DNA of 64,000 bases from assembly GCA_017590115.1 (NCBI GenBank), contig JAGGNK010008337.1, positions 3,227,912 to 3,291,911 of the forward strand, given 5' to 3'. Shown one piece after another: positions 50,028-63,160 of this stretch. The first letter of the stretch is position 1, and each line of letters opens with the position of its first letter. Position numbers and translations under genes: made by a program. Below the pieces are notes generated by a model that was given only the letters and a program-made list of their open reading frames with translations, searched no databases and was not told the DNA's origin. The stretch is from Montifringilla adamsi (lineage: Eukaryota; Chordata; Aves; Passeriformes; Passeridae).

Positions 50028-50778
50028 CACCATGGAAGGATACAATTCCCAGTACCATAAAAACTCCAGATTAAGAAATTGGTGAAAGTTTGAGTATTGG
50101 AAGTTCTAAGTGTAAGAAAACATGTACTAGCAAACTCAGAAATAGGAGAGAACCTTGAAACACATAATTTCACTTAATATCCTTTTTTTGAAAGCATAAA
50201 ATACACCACATGCAAATGTAAAGAAATCACAGTGACAGTGTACAATCCCTGAGTCCTACAGTCGCTTTGTTTTCAAATTTAACAGTTAATTTTTTCCATC
50301 AGTCATTTGAGCAGATGATAAGTGGGAAGGGATTTTAGTCATAAAAACTATCATTTGTAAAGGCCTCATTTAAATATGCCTTAATTAGCATTTTCATAAC
50401 TGAGTTATCAGGTTTCCATTAAACTCTGAAATTCTCACTTCTGTTCCCACTGGACAGATGTCCACATTGCAAAAATAAAAACTGTACAAAATCTTACAAC
50501 ACTATAGTTGGCAGTAGCTGGAAAACAGTCTGGGAAGAGAGAATGAACGGGAAGAGCCAATCTTTTACCACCGTTTTCTGCACTGAATCCAACCATTGAG
50601 ACAGTGTGAGAAAGTTGGTACTATCAGTAAATAGAAAGTTTCTTGAGCGAGGGAAAGACAGGACTCCCGTCCTTTTGACAAGTCAGGCTGATATCTTCAA
50701 TTTGTACCATGCTGAGGAAAAGGAAATAAACAGAAACTCGGGAAAGTTACAGAATTTCTCCAAGTTTTCTCCCTGCAG

Positions 50779-50886
50779 ATTATATCACATCTAAGAAATG
50801 AAGATGACATTCCTGGGCAGTCTTGGAATGATCCAGATCTGGCACGCTTTGCGGAACTGCTCTTTCCCAAGACAGAAAAGTACTGA
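50779..50886 (+). other. Possible terminal coding exon (35 codons plus stop)
   Basis: The acceptor-like GTTTTCTCCCTGCAG ends at 50778. The frame beginning exactly there (phase 0) is open for 35 codons to TGA at 50884-50886 and includes NEDDIPGQSWNDPDLARF, followed by a hydrophobic-then-lysine end. The charged, low-complexity-free composition looks protein-like. The same frame is also open some 22 codons upstream of the acceptor, and the minus strand is open too (50697-50951), so evidence is modest. No family is recognised. Confidence 0.2.
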
Positions 50887-53800
50887 ACTCTTTCCTTCAC
50901 TGGAACTACAATGTTTAGAAAAAAATCCAAACCCATGAAATTCAAACCCATTCTAGTCCAAAATTCAAAAGGAACAATCTGCAGTCAAGCTAAAAAAGCA
51001 AAAGCCTAAATACATGTAACACTTAAAAATTATATAAACAACCTTTTTCTTTTGAGCTCCAGTACAGAGAATATTCAGCTATAATCATTGCTTTGGAAAA
51101 TGCATGATTTATACTGCACAAAATACTTTGAAAAATCAAAAAGCCCTCAAAATACATTTTCTCCACTCAACAAAGAAGAAATATCAAGCTCAATCAGGAC
51201 ATTGCAGCATTATATGCAAAAATCATGATAAGTCAATTTTGGCTTAAACCGTGATTGTTATAAACACTCACAAAACATATTATTTCCCAGATGGCAATCT
51301 TAGTCAAGCAAATACATCAAACTTCTGTTTCATTATTATCAAATAAGGATGAACTTGTGACTGGGATAACCCCTAGTAGCTAAACAAACCCTCCTCTGTA
51401 AGCCAACACTATGGTTTGTGTTCTCTGAGACCTCTTTTCCCAGGGCCAAGCGTTGGAGAGGAATGCCTCCATTTCCCTGCTAAGCTGAATCCTTCCCAAA
51501 GGAGGAAATGGCAGCTGTTGGTTTGGATTTGACACCCAGCTGTAGATTTGGGACCTGACTTGAAGCAAGCATGGGGCTGCTGAGGCTTTAATGGAAATGC
51601 AATGTTGCCTTCAGCCATAACAGTACAGAAGAGTCAAAGACACTATGGGCTGAATTAATTATGTACATTGAGGTATATACAGACATATTTATGGGTTGGC
51701 TACAGCACAGGAAACTCTTTGCCTGTCTGCAAAACGTCCTGGCTGCTAATGCTGACTCAGCCATTGATTCGCTCTGTGACCTGAGGCAATTCACTAATGC
51801 CAAAATCTCCCACCTTAGGCACCTTATTCATATTTAAACCCTTAAACAGTGACCTGATTTCCAAGGTGTTGAGCATGCACCACCCCCACTGAAGTTATAG
51901 GTAACTCTATGCATATTAATACAGGAAGCCAAATTTAGGTTAATTCTGGAAAAATTCAACTATGGCCACTCTTGTCCGAACCAAAAATGTTCCCCACAAA
52001 TCCAATGCATTAGTGCTTCAGAAGAGAAAAACTCCTGTCAAGGAATTTTTGCAAGAAGTCAAGCAGTCATGCAAGAAAACTCAAAAGGCAAAAGGTCTTC
52101 ACTTCTTGGGACAGAACCCATACATGTGTACATACAACTATAGCTATATAGGAAGATTTTGAGAAAATTATGACAAATAGGAGGGAACATTCAACAGAAC
52201 ATTTAAGACAGAGAAAAGTGCAGTGAAAATCCTCCTGGGAGTCACAAGGAAGATACAGCAAAGCTGCAGCTTGCCTTCTTTTTCCCTTGAATTTCTTCCA
52301 AGACTCTTTAGGTACCTGATTAATTACAGGGATAAAGACAAAACCAGGAGGCAGTAGCTTAACTCTCTTCCTGGATGGATGAAATTCTTTCAGCAAATTA
52401 GTACTTTGGGGCTCCATGCTGCTCCAGTTTTGCAGCATGCCATGGAAATAAGGAATGTCTTTTCAGGAAGCTATAGCTCACAGGCTGGGAAGCACAGTGT
52501 GGATGTCTTAACAAGGAGGTGGAGTTTCCCTACAAGTTTCAGGGATAAGGCAGTTTCTAGGAAATGCCCTGGCCCCCTCCACAGCCTCCCTTTTCCTTTG
52601 GGCCCCTGCCCTTCTCCCTAGAACATTACCAGGTGTGCATAAACCACGTTGGAGATGAAAAATGTTTTTAAGATCAATTAATTCTTATCATTTACTGTGT
52701 GTTTTAAAAGAACATTTTACCATAGTCCCATCCTTCATGCAGAAATATCATCAAGTAATGAAGCTTCCAGCTCAGGGATTTGATGCTTTTAATAACATTT
52801 GCCAAGCAACTATCCAGACACCCTGGCTTCCATTTTAGAATGTTCTAATGCCTCTGGAGAGAGCAGGCAATCATGGGGTTATAAAGGCACCTAAGAACAT
52901 TGTCTAAAATAGTCATTACATATGATTTTTAATCCAAGTATTCACAGTCAGAAGTTTAATAGGCATTAAAGAAAAAATAAAAATGAAATATTTTTACTCC
53001 TGGAGAGAATTAAAATGTGAACTCCTAGTTCCCTCTCATGTCCATTTCCCTTCAGAGACAGGCCTGAGGACAGTCCTGGAGTCCCAGTCCAGTCAAGTGT
53101 GAAAATTCACTCCAAATCAGAGAAGTTTCCATTCACTTTCCACAGTGTTTCCAAATAACAAGAGAAGCATTTAGGGCAGAAATAAGATTACTGAATATTT
53201 AAAAGGAAGGACAAGTTGAGTGTGATGGTTGCCCTGCCAGACACTTGAGGAGTCGTGAAGCAACAGGGGCGTTGGTTTATACTGAGCAGTGGGACCATGT
53301 GTATGTTAAGAAGGAGGGACAGAGTACATCTATTTCTGGTGCAAAGGAAAATCAGCTGGGCCACATCACCTTGGTTCAGTCTCTCTAACATTACCTTTAA
53401 GCTCTTTCCAAAGCCTAAATGTACTCCTGAGTGAACTGTGTCTTTAAAACCCAGATGTTCCTTTGGGCACAGGAGCTGTCACCGCGTCTCTATTCAGACC
53501 CCATCATGCAATGAACTCACAACTTGGATTTCTCAGTGTTATGCTCATCTTTGATTAGGATTTGCTCATGCTGAAGATATGCTCAGCAAGAAAAATTAAC
53601 TCAAGTGACTTGCATTATTTATCAGCACTAATTCGGATGTACATTCATCATATGCTGTAAGTGGCACCATTACAGAGAAAACAAAATTAAAAACAGGCCT
53701 TGCCTTCTCAGAAGGAAAAGGATTACCCTGTGTTGTCACCTATGCGTGATATATACCTTCTGCAACTGGTTTGTTTCAACTCCTGTGCTGTGGAATAGGA

Positions 53801-54598
53801 CTGATTTCAAGAGAGCTAAAGCTGCTTAGGGTGTCCCTGTGTCAAACAAGAACCACACCTTAAGTCTTGGGCCAGATTCCAATGACATTTCAATGACACA
53901 GAAAGCACATTTAAGACTAATTACCTGTGGTCCTTGTTAAATTTCAGAAGGCCTTATTTTCCTTTAATCTGATGGTTTACCATAGAGAGATATATTCACA
54001 TCATCTACCCTGGCAGGAGCAGGTCTCCTAAATAATCTTCAAAAATAAGTAGGGTCCCAGTTGGGCACTCTGTTAAGTTCTCTAAGCAGCTCAGACTCTG
54101 ACTTTGCACACTTAAGTCAGCTGCTGAAAATGAGGTAGTGTGAAAAAGCCATATTGTGCAGAAATCTTCCCCACTAATTTCTTACCTCTCCAAAAACCCA
54201 CATTTTTTTAAAAGATTTTTAAAAAGCAACTTTGTTATTGCAACATAATAAATAATGAATGGTCATGGAAAGATTCTAAGCAGCAGCACTTCCATATTTC
54301 ACACAAGCTGTAGCACCAACAATAGAAATACCACATCCTGATTCACAATGGCCCTTTGCCATTTTGGAGCTGGAGTTTAGTGGGAAACAGTGCAAAAAAT
54401 CAACAAGGTTGACAAGTTAGATTCAAAACAATCTTATTCTGACAAATACAGGACTGTATGATTTTTCTGGTTTTAATTTCTGAGTTGATGTAATGGTCAA
54501 GGTCATACAGGGTAAGGTGGACAAACACTCACTGATACTCCTACAAGCTGACAGCATGTAAACAGCATTTATTTAGGGGATGACTAAAGATCTCTAGG

Positions 54599-54645
54599 AA
54601 AAAAAAAAAAAAACCCCAAACCAAACAAAACCCCCACAAAACTGT
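54599..54645. repeat. A15 followed by AnCn low-complexity DNA
   Basis: Fifteen A are followed by CCCC, AAACC and similar clusters. No retroposon body is identifiable on its left. Confidence 0.9.
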
Positions 54646-57600
54646 ATTTTTATCTTTGAGAAAATTTTGCACAGTGGGACAGCAACATTAACTACTCAAA
54701 ATTAGTAGCATGAAAATCAAAAATTCATATATATTCTAATGCCAGAAAGCAGGTGGCAGCTTAATCAACCATATGTGTACTCACAGATTTCCCTGTCAAG
54801 GTTATGAACATTTAAAGGCATTTTCAACCCCTGATATCCACCAGGAAACATTTCCAGATGAAGCCTTGGACTCATGTCACCCTGCAGCCCAGACAGCAGA
54901 ATGGACCTGACTTTAAGTACTCTGTCCTAAAATAATTAATTCAGTGCCATGGCTGGTGCTTAAACAGTTCTGCTTCTCCATTGAGCTGGGATCATCTCTA
55001 GGAGAGAGCATAAATCCTTTTTTTCTTGAGATGAATTCTCTCCTCCTTTTTAAACTGCTGTTTTCTTGCATCACCTGGGGGTTTGACTGATTTGCTGTGG
55101 CTGATTTTCCATGCAGCCTCCAACAGACAGGGATGGCTCACCGTGTAGGCACATGGCAAATTGCAATGGCACCAGGACCACAGGGAACAGTGGATATATG
55201 TCTGGATCTGCATGTGAAATATCAATTCCCTATCTCATCATGTGTTTTCTCCATGTGCCATTGTACTTTACCTCTGTATCACCATATATAATTTCCAAAG
55301 ACAGCAGATATTTTGTTCCATGACCTTTGTTTGATTAATACCATCAAAAAGTTACTGTTTAGCAAAATAAACAAGACAAAGACAAAAGTAAAATATTTCA
55401 CATTACATGAAGGGTAGAGAAGGAGTATTTCAGCAAGGTTGCCACAACGCTGGGAAGAAGAAAGAAGTAAAAAAAGAATATTCTCACCAACACCCTGAAA
55501 ATGCTGATACTCTCTTACACTTAAAGAATTAAGGATTTATCATTTTTTATATAATTAAGTACTTCTATCTTTTCCTCCCCTGTTCAAACATCAATACTAT
55601 ACCACTCAGAGAAACACTAAAAGGACCACTTTGGCTTCTTGAATGTTTTTGTTAATATTGGTGTAAATCAGTAGTATTAGGATAGTTTAGGAAATGAAGA
55701 CATACAGTCTAGAAGTTTGAGGTTTCAAAATTTCTACAAAAATGTTCAAGTACAATGTTTTAAAAATATGAGAAAGTTAAATAAAGTACATTACCATTCT
55801 CCACTTCAATCTAAACCACAGTTGCACTGAAATTCTTCTTATCACTTCAATAACTAATAGTATCTTAACACGTAAATGCTTCTACATGACAATTAGGATC
55901 TTTGTTTGCCTCCAAGTAAATTTAAAGAGTCGTCTTTAATAAAAGAGAATAAAGCAAAGAGATGTCAAGCATCATCTTTTAGCTACCAAGTACCCCCCTG
56001 CTTACACAGGATTAGTTTGCCTGGCAGTTTTAAAGCTACAATCTGGACTTTGTCAACTTTTTGGCACTAAAATTCCAATGCAACCCAAGAAGATTACAGC
56101 TGGCGGTGTCACTTTAATAGCAACTTTGCTCAGCAGCCTTCCAGAGAGTTCAGCTTCACCTGATATAAACCCCTGGATTGGGAAGGCTGCAAATTGGGAG
56201 TGTGAGGACTGCCAAGGACTGAGGCCACCTACGGCAGGCAGTGACAGCATTCTCACAGCCCGTTTGGCTCCCGAAATCCAGCGCCAACGACAGCGGAACA
56301 ACGGGAGAGTGAGCTCCTGCTGCCAGAGCTCCCGTGAGAATGGGGTGGGATGGAGAGCCTGGGACCTAACTGTGCCCTTTGCACAACTCTGCATTACCTA
56401 TTGCCTTGTTGCAGGAAATGCCTGAAGTGGGTTTTTTTCCCTGAGCAAATTCCAACTGATTCACCTCCATGAGCTGTAAGCAGAAGAAATTTCATTTCTC
56501 TGCTCAAGACAAATCAGATGAGCAGAAAAATCAAAGGGGCACAGGTAGAGCACAGGAGAGACAACTGCTGCACTTTCTTGTGGCACAACACCCAGACCAC
56601 TCTCCTTAATTGCATCAGAAGCTTCTGCAAAAGTTTTGCTCTCTGGAATTCTTCTTTGAATTCTGCCTCTATTTTGGACTTGTGCTTTAAAAGTAAAATT
56701 CAGCACTGACAGCACATTGCTGGCTGATTTATAGAACAGTTGGTATAACTTCCCAAACAGGGTTACAGTGCTTAAGATTCAGGGCCAAATTTTGTTCTTA
56801 TAAAACTGTTCATCCTTTCCCCAAACACCCTCGGGAAGGAACTCCAGCAGTGTCCAAAAGTAGCAGGATGGAGCAGCTCCAGGCTTGCCTCACAGTGGGC
56901 TTCACAAAGCAGAAGGGTGGGAAAGAAACCTAACTTGAGATACATTCCCCAAGCCACAGCTCTGAATGGAAACTCTGTCTGAATCCAGGTTTCCAGAATA
57001 TCTCCCCAACCTTTAACACACAGGCAGGGGGGAAAGAAATAGAAAACAATATAAGTGATAGAATAAGAGAAAGAGGAATTCAATGTAACTGGGACTGAAG
57101 GAAACACTTCTCCCAGCCTAATGTTTGGCCTTGGAATGAGCATAAAGAAGGATTTCTTATTTCAATCTACGCTGCATGAAGAAAATTAAACCATTTTTAA
57201 AAGCAAGCCTACACAAGCCTATTAAATGCACTCTTAGAATGAGCTACATGAGCAAAAAAGCTAAGTCTGAATTTTTGTATTTCAAATACTATATTTTGAT
57301 CTCTATCCCCAGTAAGGGCAAGAGAAACAGTTATCAAAAGGAGAAAGGGGAAAAAAAAGCAGCAGCAAAGGATAATGCATAATTCAGAGTCAGAAGTACT
57401 GGCCCTTGCCAGCTGGACAGCTACAGTAATCTCTCCAGTGGTTTATTCAGAATTTCCTCAAGTGAAAGACGACGGTTTGTTAAAAATGACACCTTAGGGA
57501 TGCATATATAATCCCTCTCTGACTTCCATGTCATGTTTCCTCAGTTTACTTCAAGTCAAAATACATTTCTTTCCCTTGCTCCCAGCCCTCTAAGGTCAGC

Positions 57601-58660
57601 CCTGCTAATGAAAATCAAGCTGTCTTTTTTCTGCTATCAACAATAGTCAGATAACAAAATACAGGTTCTGAACTTGGCATGTTTAGTGTTGGTGATGATG
57701 CATAAGCTGAGAGCAGACAGCTTCATTTTCTTTTAGCTGGGCTGACCCTCCAGAGAAAGAACTGAGGGAAAATAAAACCCAAAACAACAACAAACTTCTA
57801 GTTTTGATTAGTAGTAAACGAGTTGAGCAAACATGACATGACATAGATGTCAGAGTGCATAATATAACTGCATGAGCTGCAGTAATATCAACAAAATGTA
57901 AATAAATGTTAAAATGTATGTAACCAACACTTGGAATGCAGTTTATGAGCTTTCATGTCTTAATTACAGATATTAATACACTAATCAGAGACAAAATCAG
58001 AAAGGAAACCAGGAAAGATTCCTACACCTACACCACTGTTTGTTATTTTTCTCTTCTATGTAACTTCCAAAGCACACTTTTGAAGCTTTATAGCACATGG
58101 CACAAACTTCCTAACAATCAGAATAAAATAATACTCCACTGCTGGAATCTGCCTGTACCAGGATGTGTAGAAGAGCATCAAGGTTGTTGTGGGTGACCCA
58201 TAAAACGGCAGCACACCCGTAACGTTTTAGAGCCTTACTGAAACAACTGTGCAATTAGAGAACTTTCAACAGCAAGCAGGGTTTAAAGTTATCATGTAAC
58301 AGCATGAAATTACAAAGAAATTACAGTTTAGTAGTGCTGCTAGTTTGCAGCTGATCAGGAGGCCTGTACCATGCCCTCCGGTGGGGAAAACTGGTGCCAT
58401 GGCTAATTATAAAACAAAAAATTGGCATTGCCCTGAGGCATCGCTCCACTGCCGCTCTGCTTCCCAGCTGGGAGCAAGCAGGACCAGCAATCCATCACCT
58501 TTGCAGTATGCTGAGATCCACAGAGCAAACTCAGCTACCACTGGGTACTCAGCAGGGCTGTGCTTGGGCTGCAGTGGCTCTGTGCTCCTGGGCTAAAAGG
58601 ACAAACTCCAAACGTCCTGCCCGTTCTCAGGGCAGGCTGCGAGTGTGGGGAAGGCACTGA
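54646..58660. other. Unique noncoding DNA with one CpG-enriched patch
   Basis: No gene is recognised. About eight CpG sites lie in 56230-56345 (including GCGCCAACGACAGCGGAACAA and nearby). There a 115-codon plus frame and a 113-codon minus frame overlap completely, so neither is credible. 57176-57382 is open but lysine-rich because of AT content. 55323-56053 shows nothing I can name. Confidence 0.5.
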
Positions 58661-58953
58661 AGAAAATGGAATGGTTTGGCTTGGAAGGGACCTTAAAGAT
58701 CCTTCTGGGAAGGGACCTTAAAGATCTAATCCAACCCTCTGCCATGGCAGGGACACCTTCCACTATCCCAGGTTGCTCCAAGCCCTGACCAACCTGGCCT
58801 TGGATGCTTCCAGGGATGGGGCAGCCACAGCTTCTCTGGGCAGCCTGTGCCAGGGGCCTCACCACCTTCACAGGGAACAACAACTTCTTCCCAATATCCC
58901 ATCTAACCCTGCACTCTGTGACTTTAGAACCATTGCCCCCTGTCCTGTCATTA
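58661..58953 (-). mobile_element. CR1 LINE 3' end, 5'-truncated, antisense
   Basis: Read on the minus strand, it starts in TGACAGGACAGGGGGCAATGG (near 58949), continues through the CR1 block CTGCCCAGAGAAGCTGTGG and ATCCCTGGAAG, and ends with GATCTTTAAGGTCCCTTCC and AAACCATTCC, the canonical CR1 3' end. The terminal octamer repeats are decayed. Only the last 290 bases or so remain, so no ORF2 function is left. Near its 3' end a 25-bp stretch is duplicated in tandem. The match to the sense copy at 3553-4047 is clear but the two are diverged and inserted independently. Confidence 0.92.
58683..58732. repeat. 25-bp tandem duplication inside the CR1 tail
   Basis: GGAAGGGACCTTAAAGATC occurs twice, at 58683-58701 and 58708-58726, with a 25-bp period. 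Normal CR1 tails have this block once, so the duplication arose in this copy or its source element. Confidence 0.9.
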
Positions 58954-59447
58954 TCTGTTCATGAGTAATACAATACATTTTCCCTCCCATATTCATGTAA
59001 CTCCAAAAAATAAATTCTAGCTAATTTTATGTAGGATAAGAATATGATTTATCTGACAAAATCAATTTCCTTTTCTCTTGAATTTGATAATTCCTCACAC
59101 AAATCAAAACCACTCCTCTAAAAAGTCCGAAACTTTAATTCTTTAGAGTATATCCATTCACGAAGCATCCACTAAACTCAACAGGAATTTGAGTCATGGA
59201 GGTGTTCCAGCACAAGGTTTTAAATAGACACTGACTGCACAGAGTATGTACCAGCACAGGGAAAAGAAATACTCATCTGTGAGGGGCTATTGCAGCTCAG
59301 CTACTTCACTCTTCTAAATATAGAGTGCCCAGGATCTGCTAGGCTTAGATATCGATGCTCTCAGCTTAATTTTAAAATCACTGATATTTATTTAGATTAT
59401 TTTTATGATAGTCTTGGATTTCCTCCAAGAGCTAAGAGCTACATGAC

Positions 59448-59478
59448 TTTTTTTTTTTTTTCTTTTTTTTTTTTTTTT
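59448..59478. repeat. T14-C-T16 tract
   Basis: Two T runs are separated by a single C and followed by AG. Although it forms a textbook acceptor-like pyrimidine tract, no open exon follows. Confidence 0.95.
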
Positions 59479-60348
59479 AGTAGAAAGATTTGCAGGCAAT
59501 TGTAAGACATTCTTAAATGAGGGACAAAGAGAGACCCTGTACTTACAATAAATGGTGAAGAAACCTCTTAAAAACAGTTTGTTTGTGGGAATTGTGTATA
59601 TGACAAATTAAAGCAAGAATAACAAAGGAAAGCTGCTCTGTATGCTGCAGTTCTCATAAGTTATGATGAATTGTCTCCTGCTTTCTATGACTGCCAAAAA
59701 ATTTGTATTTTTGACTTTGTTCACAGTCAGAACTGTGAGCACATGACTCACCCATACAAGGTGGCAACCACTTAGATTTTATTGGTGATGTTTTCCCAAA
59801 CCATGCAAACATTCTGGGGGCTCAGACTCCCAGCATATGCTGGCTTCTTGTTTGCTTCTGTTCCCTGAGAAAGGAAAACAGCTCTGCCATCTCTTGCTCC
59901 AAAGCTCCTTGTTCTGCAGGTCTCCTTTCTCCTGACCCAGGCCACCCCTGCTGTGGAAGTTCCCAGCAGGATGTGCTGATGCCATCTGACAAGTTTTGTG
60001 CTTATCCACAAAACTCGGCGACCTGAAGTGGCGAGGACAGAGCCTTTCCCACAGGGTGCCCCCAAAAGCCTGGGAAAGGGGGCTCTTCCTGCCTGCCCCT
60101 TTCCCAGCTCTGCACAGGGGCTCCCTCTGCGCTCCGAGCCCAGCCAGACCCTCACCTGGTCAATGCAGGGCTTGTTAAATCCAAAGCAAACTGATCCCTA
60201 CACGTGCTGGAATTTGCATGAGAAAAAAACTGGGATTTCACTGCCAGGTCTCAGAAAGTCACTATCAGACCAGGAGGTTATTAGCATCTGTTCTGTGGAG
60301 GTATTTTTCCTGGGTTTATCTTGCTCCCTTTTCCATTTTTAACACCAG

Positions 60349-60407
60349 ATTCTCTACCAAGAAACGCAAGAAGAGCTTTTTGACTCTCCACATTAGCCTG
60401 ACTGAAG
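60349..60407 (+). other. Possible 59-nt exon with a basic cluster (weak)
   Basis: A pyrimidine-rich stretch ends in TTTTTAACACCAG at 60348, and GAAG|GTAAAC gives a good donor at 60408. One frame is open and reads FSTKKRKKSFLTLHISLTE, with a KKRKK cluster that could serve as a nuclear-localisation-type or membrane-proximal basic patch. Entry phase 2 and exit phase 1 make it asymmetric, so skipping would shift the frame. The protein is not recognised. Confidence 0.15.
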
Positions 60408-61185
60408 GTAAACCTCTTGTAAACTTTCCTCAAAAAACAAAGAGATACTAATTTTATTGCCTAAAACTTCTAATTTTTTTCCCTCCACAAATTGAGAACC
60501 AGAATACTGAGCAATAGCATTCAACAGGATTAACAGCCCTACTATGCTTCAAATATCAAATTCAACTGGTTTTTCATGTTGCACTATTTAAAAAGTATTG
60601 AACAAAATTTTCTTCATCCTCATCAATTCTCAATTCTCTTCCCAAAAAAAAAAGGTTCCTGCACTGCTTGTTACATTTTAACACAGGAATTCAGCCTGTG
60701 GAACAAAAGTTGCAGCAAGATCTGCACAAGAAAACTGGGAACTATAATGTAAGAGCATTGTAAAACCAACTGTAAAGTTTATAAACACGTGATATAAATT
60801 TTATACACTTGTGATGATATGTGCAACACACTCATGAAAAAAGACCCCTTTGAAGTTCACTGGAGGCAGCTTGACTCTGATTTAGCCAAGTTTTACAAAG
60901 CCACATTTTCTTGTATAAAATTACTTTAAAAATGGGATTGTGAAATATGGCAGTGGATGTAGAATTACTGACCCACACATACACATTCTACCCCCAGGTA
61001 ATTAAATATGCTGATGGACCAGCCCCTCCAGCTCTTGCATGCCACCATATCCATGGAAAATGCCTTGGTGAGCAGGGATGCAACTCCTAGGAACAAACAA
61101 CCAAAAGAAACCAGCAACAGAAAAAAATGCTTCCCAGGAACCCCTGCAGTGAAGTACAAATGGCACAGCTAACAATTCAGTCACC

Positions 61186-61250
61186 CTACAAGTATTTAGG
61201 CTGGAAAAGACCTTTAAGATCATGGAGTAAAACAGCCACTAGCAAGTTTA
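61186..61250 (-). mobile_element. CR1 3'-tail remnant, antisense
   Basis: The stretch TTTAGGCTGGAAAAGACCTTT followed by AAGATCATGGAGT (61196-61229) matches the antisense 3' end of an older CR1 family (the ggAAAAGACCTTTAAGATCATcgAGTcc type), unlike the GAAGGGACCTTAAAGATC type at 58661. Only about 65 bases are recognisable, and the rest of the element is missing. Confidence 0.6.
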
Positions 61251-63160
61251 TCGTGAGAATTGCATAAATTTGAAAGAGCACCAGAAGAAACAAGCAGGAA
61301 CTCAGGAAAACTCGTCAGACTCCGGCTATAAGAGGATTGCAGTAACCTTTTCATACTTCAGTGAGGATTTTACTGTCACTTCATTCAGAGTCAGTGAACA
61401 CTCTCAGGATACACATTACAGCACTATCTGCTGAAGTGTCAGCATTCCTTTAAAAGCATAAATGGCAGGGATTTGCTGGTTTTCTGCAAGTATCACCATG
61501 GTGAAACTCTTCCAAGGAATCCCACTAACACAGGCAGGGCTGGCATAATGTTTTACCTTGTGCTATCACCAGGAGCGTGTAGTTAGGTCAGGATCACATG
61601 GAATTGCTGTGAGGAGGTCAGAGTGGCACATCTTGCAATACTAATTCAACATCCCCCGATAATGGGCACGGAACAGGGCTGGAGCTCAGCAGCAATACAG
61701 CAGGAGCTCCTCAGTGCCTGGGAGAACAACACAGAATGAGCCTGGATGCAAATACTGGGGCAGGGGAATGGATTTCTACCCTTTGAACAAGCCCGTCTTC
61801 GCCCCAGTGAGTTGCAAGGAGTCCAAGTGCGAAAGCTGAACTCCATAAATTGCCCTTCACTACATCCCTCAATCTAAATTTGGCAGATGATCTGACCTGG
61901 TCAATAACCTGACAGCAAATGGTACTCGCTATCTACTTCTAGAAAATATACATCTTTGCAGAAGCTATTTAGAAGGGAGAGAGCCCATCCATTTCTGTCA
62001 TGCAGACAAAATGTTCCAAAATAAAAAGGAGCAATGAGACTTTCCTTCATCCTGCCTTGAAACTGCGCTGCTTCACCTTCCTGTTCTGATTGCCTATAAT
62101 TTCATGTTTCCAAGATTTATAAATGTGCTGCAAATGGAGGAAAACATTGCTACAAACACAGAGCTGTGTAGCACACTTCTAAACCTGGATCAGCCTTGCA
62201 CTGATTCCCTTAATTCCACCTCCACACGTCATCAGTGGCCAAACTTCTCAAACGCTTCAGAGGAGAAATCACACAGTGGGCGATTACGGCTCTCAGGGAA
62301 AGTCTCTTTTCAACTCTTACAAGTCATAGATTTTAACTAATTCTCCAAGGATGCTGCCAATACTGCTGCTCACACCTCTTTCTCGTCACTCCAGACCATT
62401 TTCCAAAGCTCATTTGAAAGGCATCTTTTAAGTCTCCCAAACACACCCCTCTTTTCCCAGCTGTGTCCCACCCTCATTACCTGGGCAAACCTCACTGAAG
62501 TCAGGGGGGTCCTCATTTTGCTGCACTTTAAGAGCAAATGAAAGAGAAGTTGAAGATTTGAAGCCCTGCATTTTTTTGCAGATGCTGTTTTAAGAGCCTA
62601 AATGTCCTTATTATGATTCAGTGAGCTTTAAATTACTGTTAATTAAAAAAAAAATAAAATTGCCCATCTCGGGGCAATATACCATTCTTGAAATTAGGAG
62701 AGGAAAATATACACATTCAGACAACATAACAAATCCACGTTTTTTAAACACCCCCTAATTCAACCAGCACCCTGCATCTTACACCTAATGTGACAGTTCT
62801 GAAAACTACACTCTTTGACTGAGTAGCAGAATTAATTCCCACGTCAAACCAGCAGGACAGGACAGTGCATAAATCAAGCACTCTTGACTAAAACTACCTG
62901 TATTTTTATACTATTAACATTTTTTAACTCTAACATTGCAGGATGAAATACCATTGTTCCAGGTAAACATTTCCTTAACATTAAATCTCTTATTTTTTAG
63001 TTATAAAAAATATATAGTTATAGTCTTATTATTTATTTACTGCAACATGTAAAAGATTTCCTGCACCAAAAATCTAATCCAGTTTTTATCAGTGTGGCTT
63101 CAAGCTACTGAAGTCACTACTAATAAACACAGTGAAAGAAAAGGCAGAATTTAATCTCAC

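Larger units (their letters stand above)
47306..54598. other. Unique AT-rich noncoding DNA
   Basis: No gene is recognised. A Kozak-context ATG running in frame to a strong donor (47486-47554), a palindrome (50012) and a possible terminal exon (50779) are listed separately. Frames at 49533-49968 are open on both strands and carry no recognisable motif. 53400-54590 has no frame of 60 codons and shows nothing I can name. Confidence 0.5.
58954..63160. other. Unique noncoding DNA with a CR1 remnant
   Basis: No gene is recognised. A GC-richer patch at 60010-60150 has about six CpG sites and several overlapping frames. The possible exon (60349) and CR1 remnant (61186) are listed separately. 61640-61850 is moderately GC-rich with a 66-codon minus frame of no recognisable content. 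62100-63160 is AT-rich and shows nothing I can name. Confidence 0.5.

Noticed and set aside
59448..59478. Poly-T plus AG as a splice acceptor
   Set aside because: No open frame or donor follows within a plausible exon length; simple sequence.
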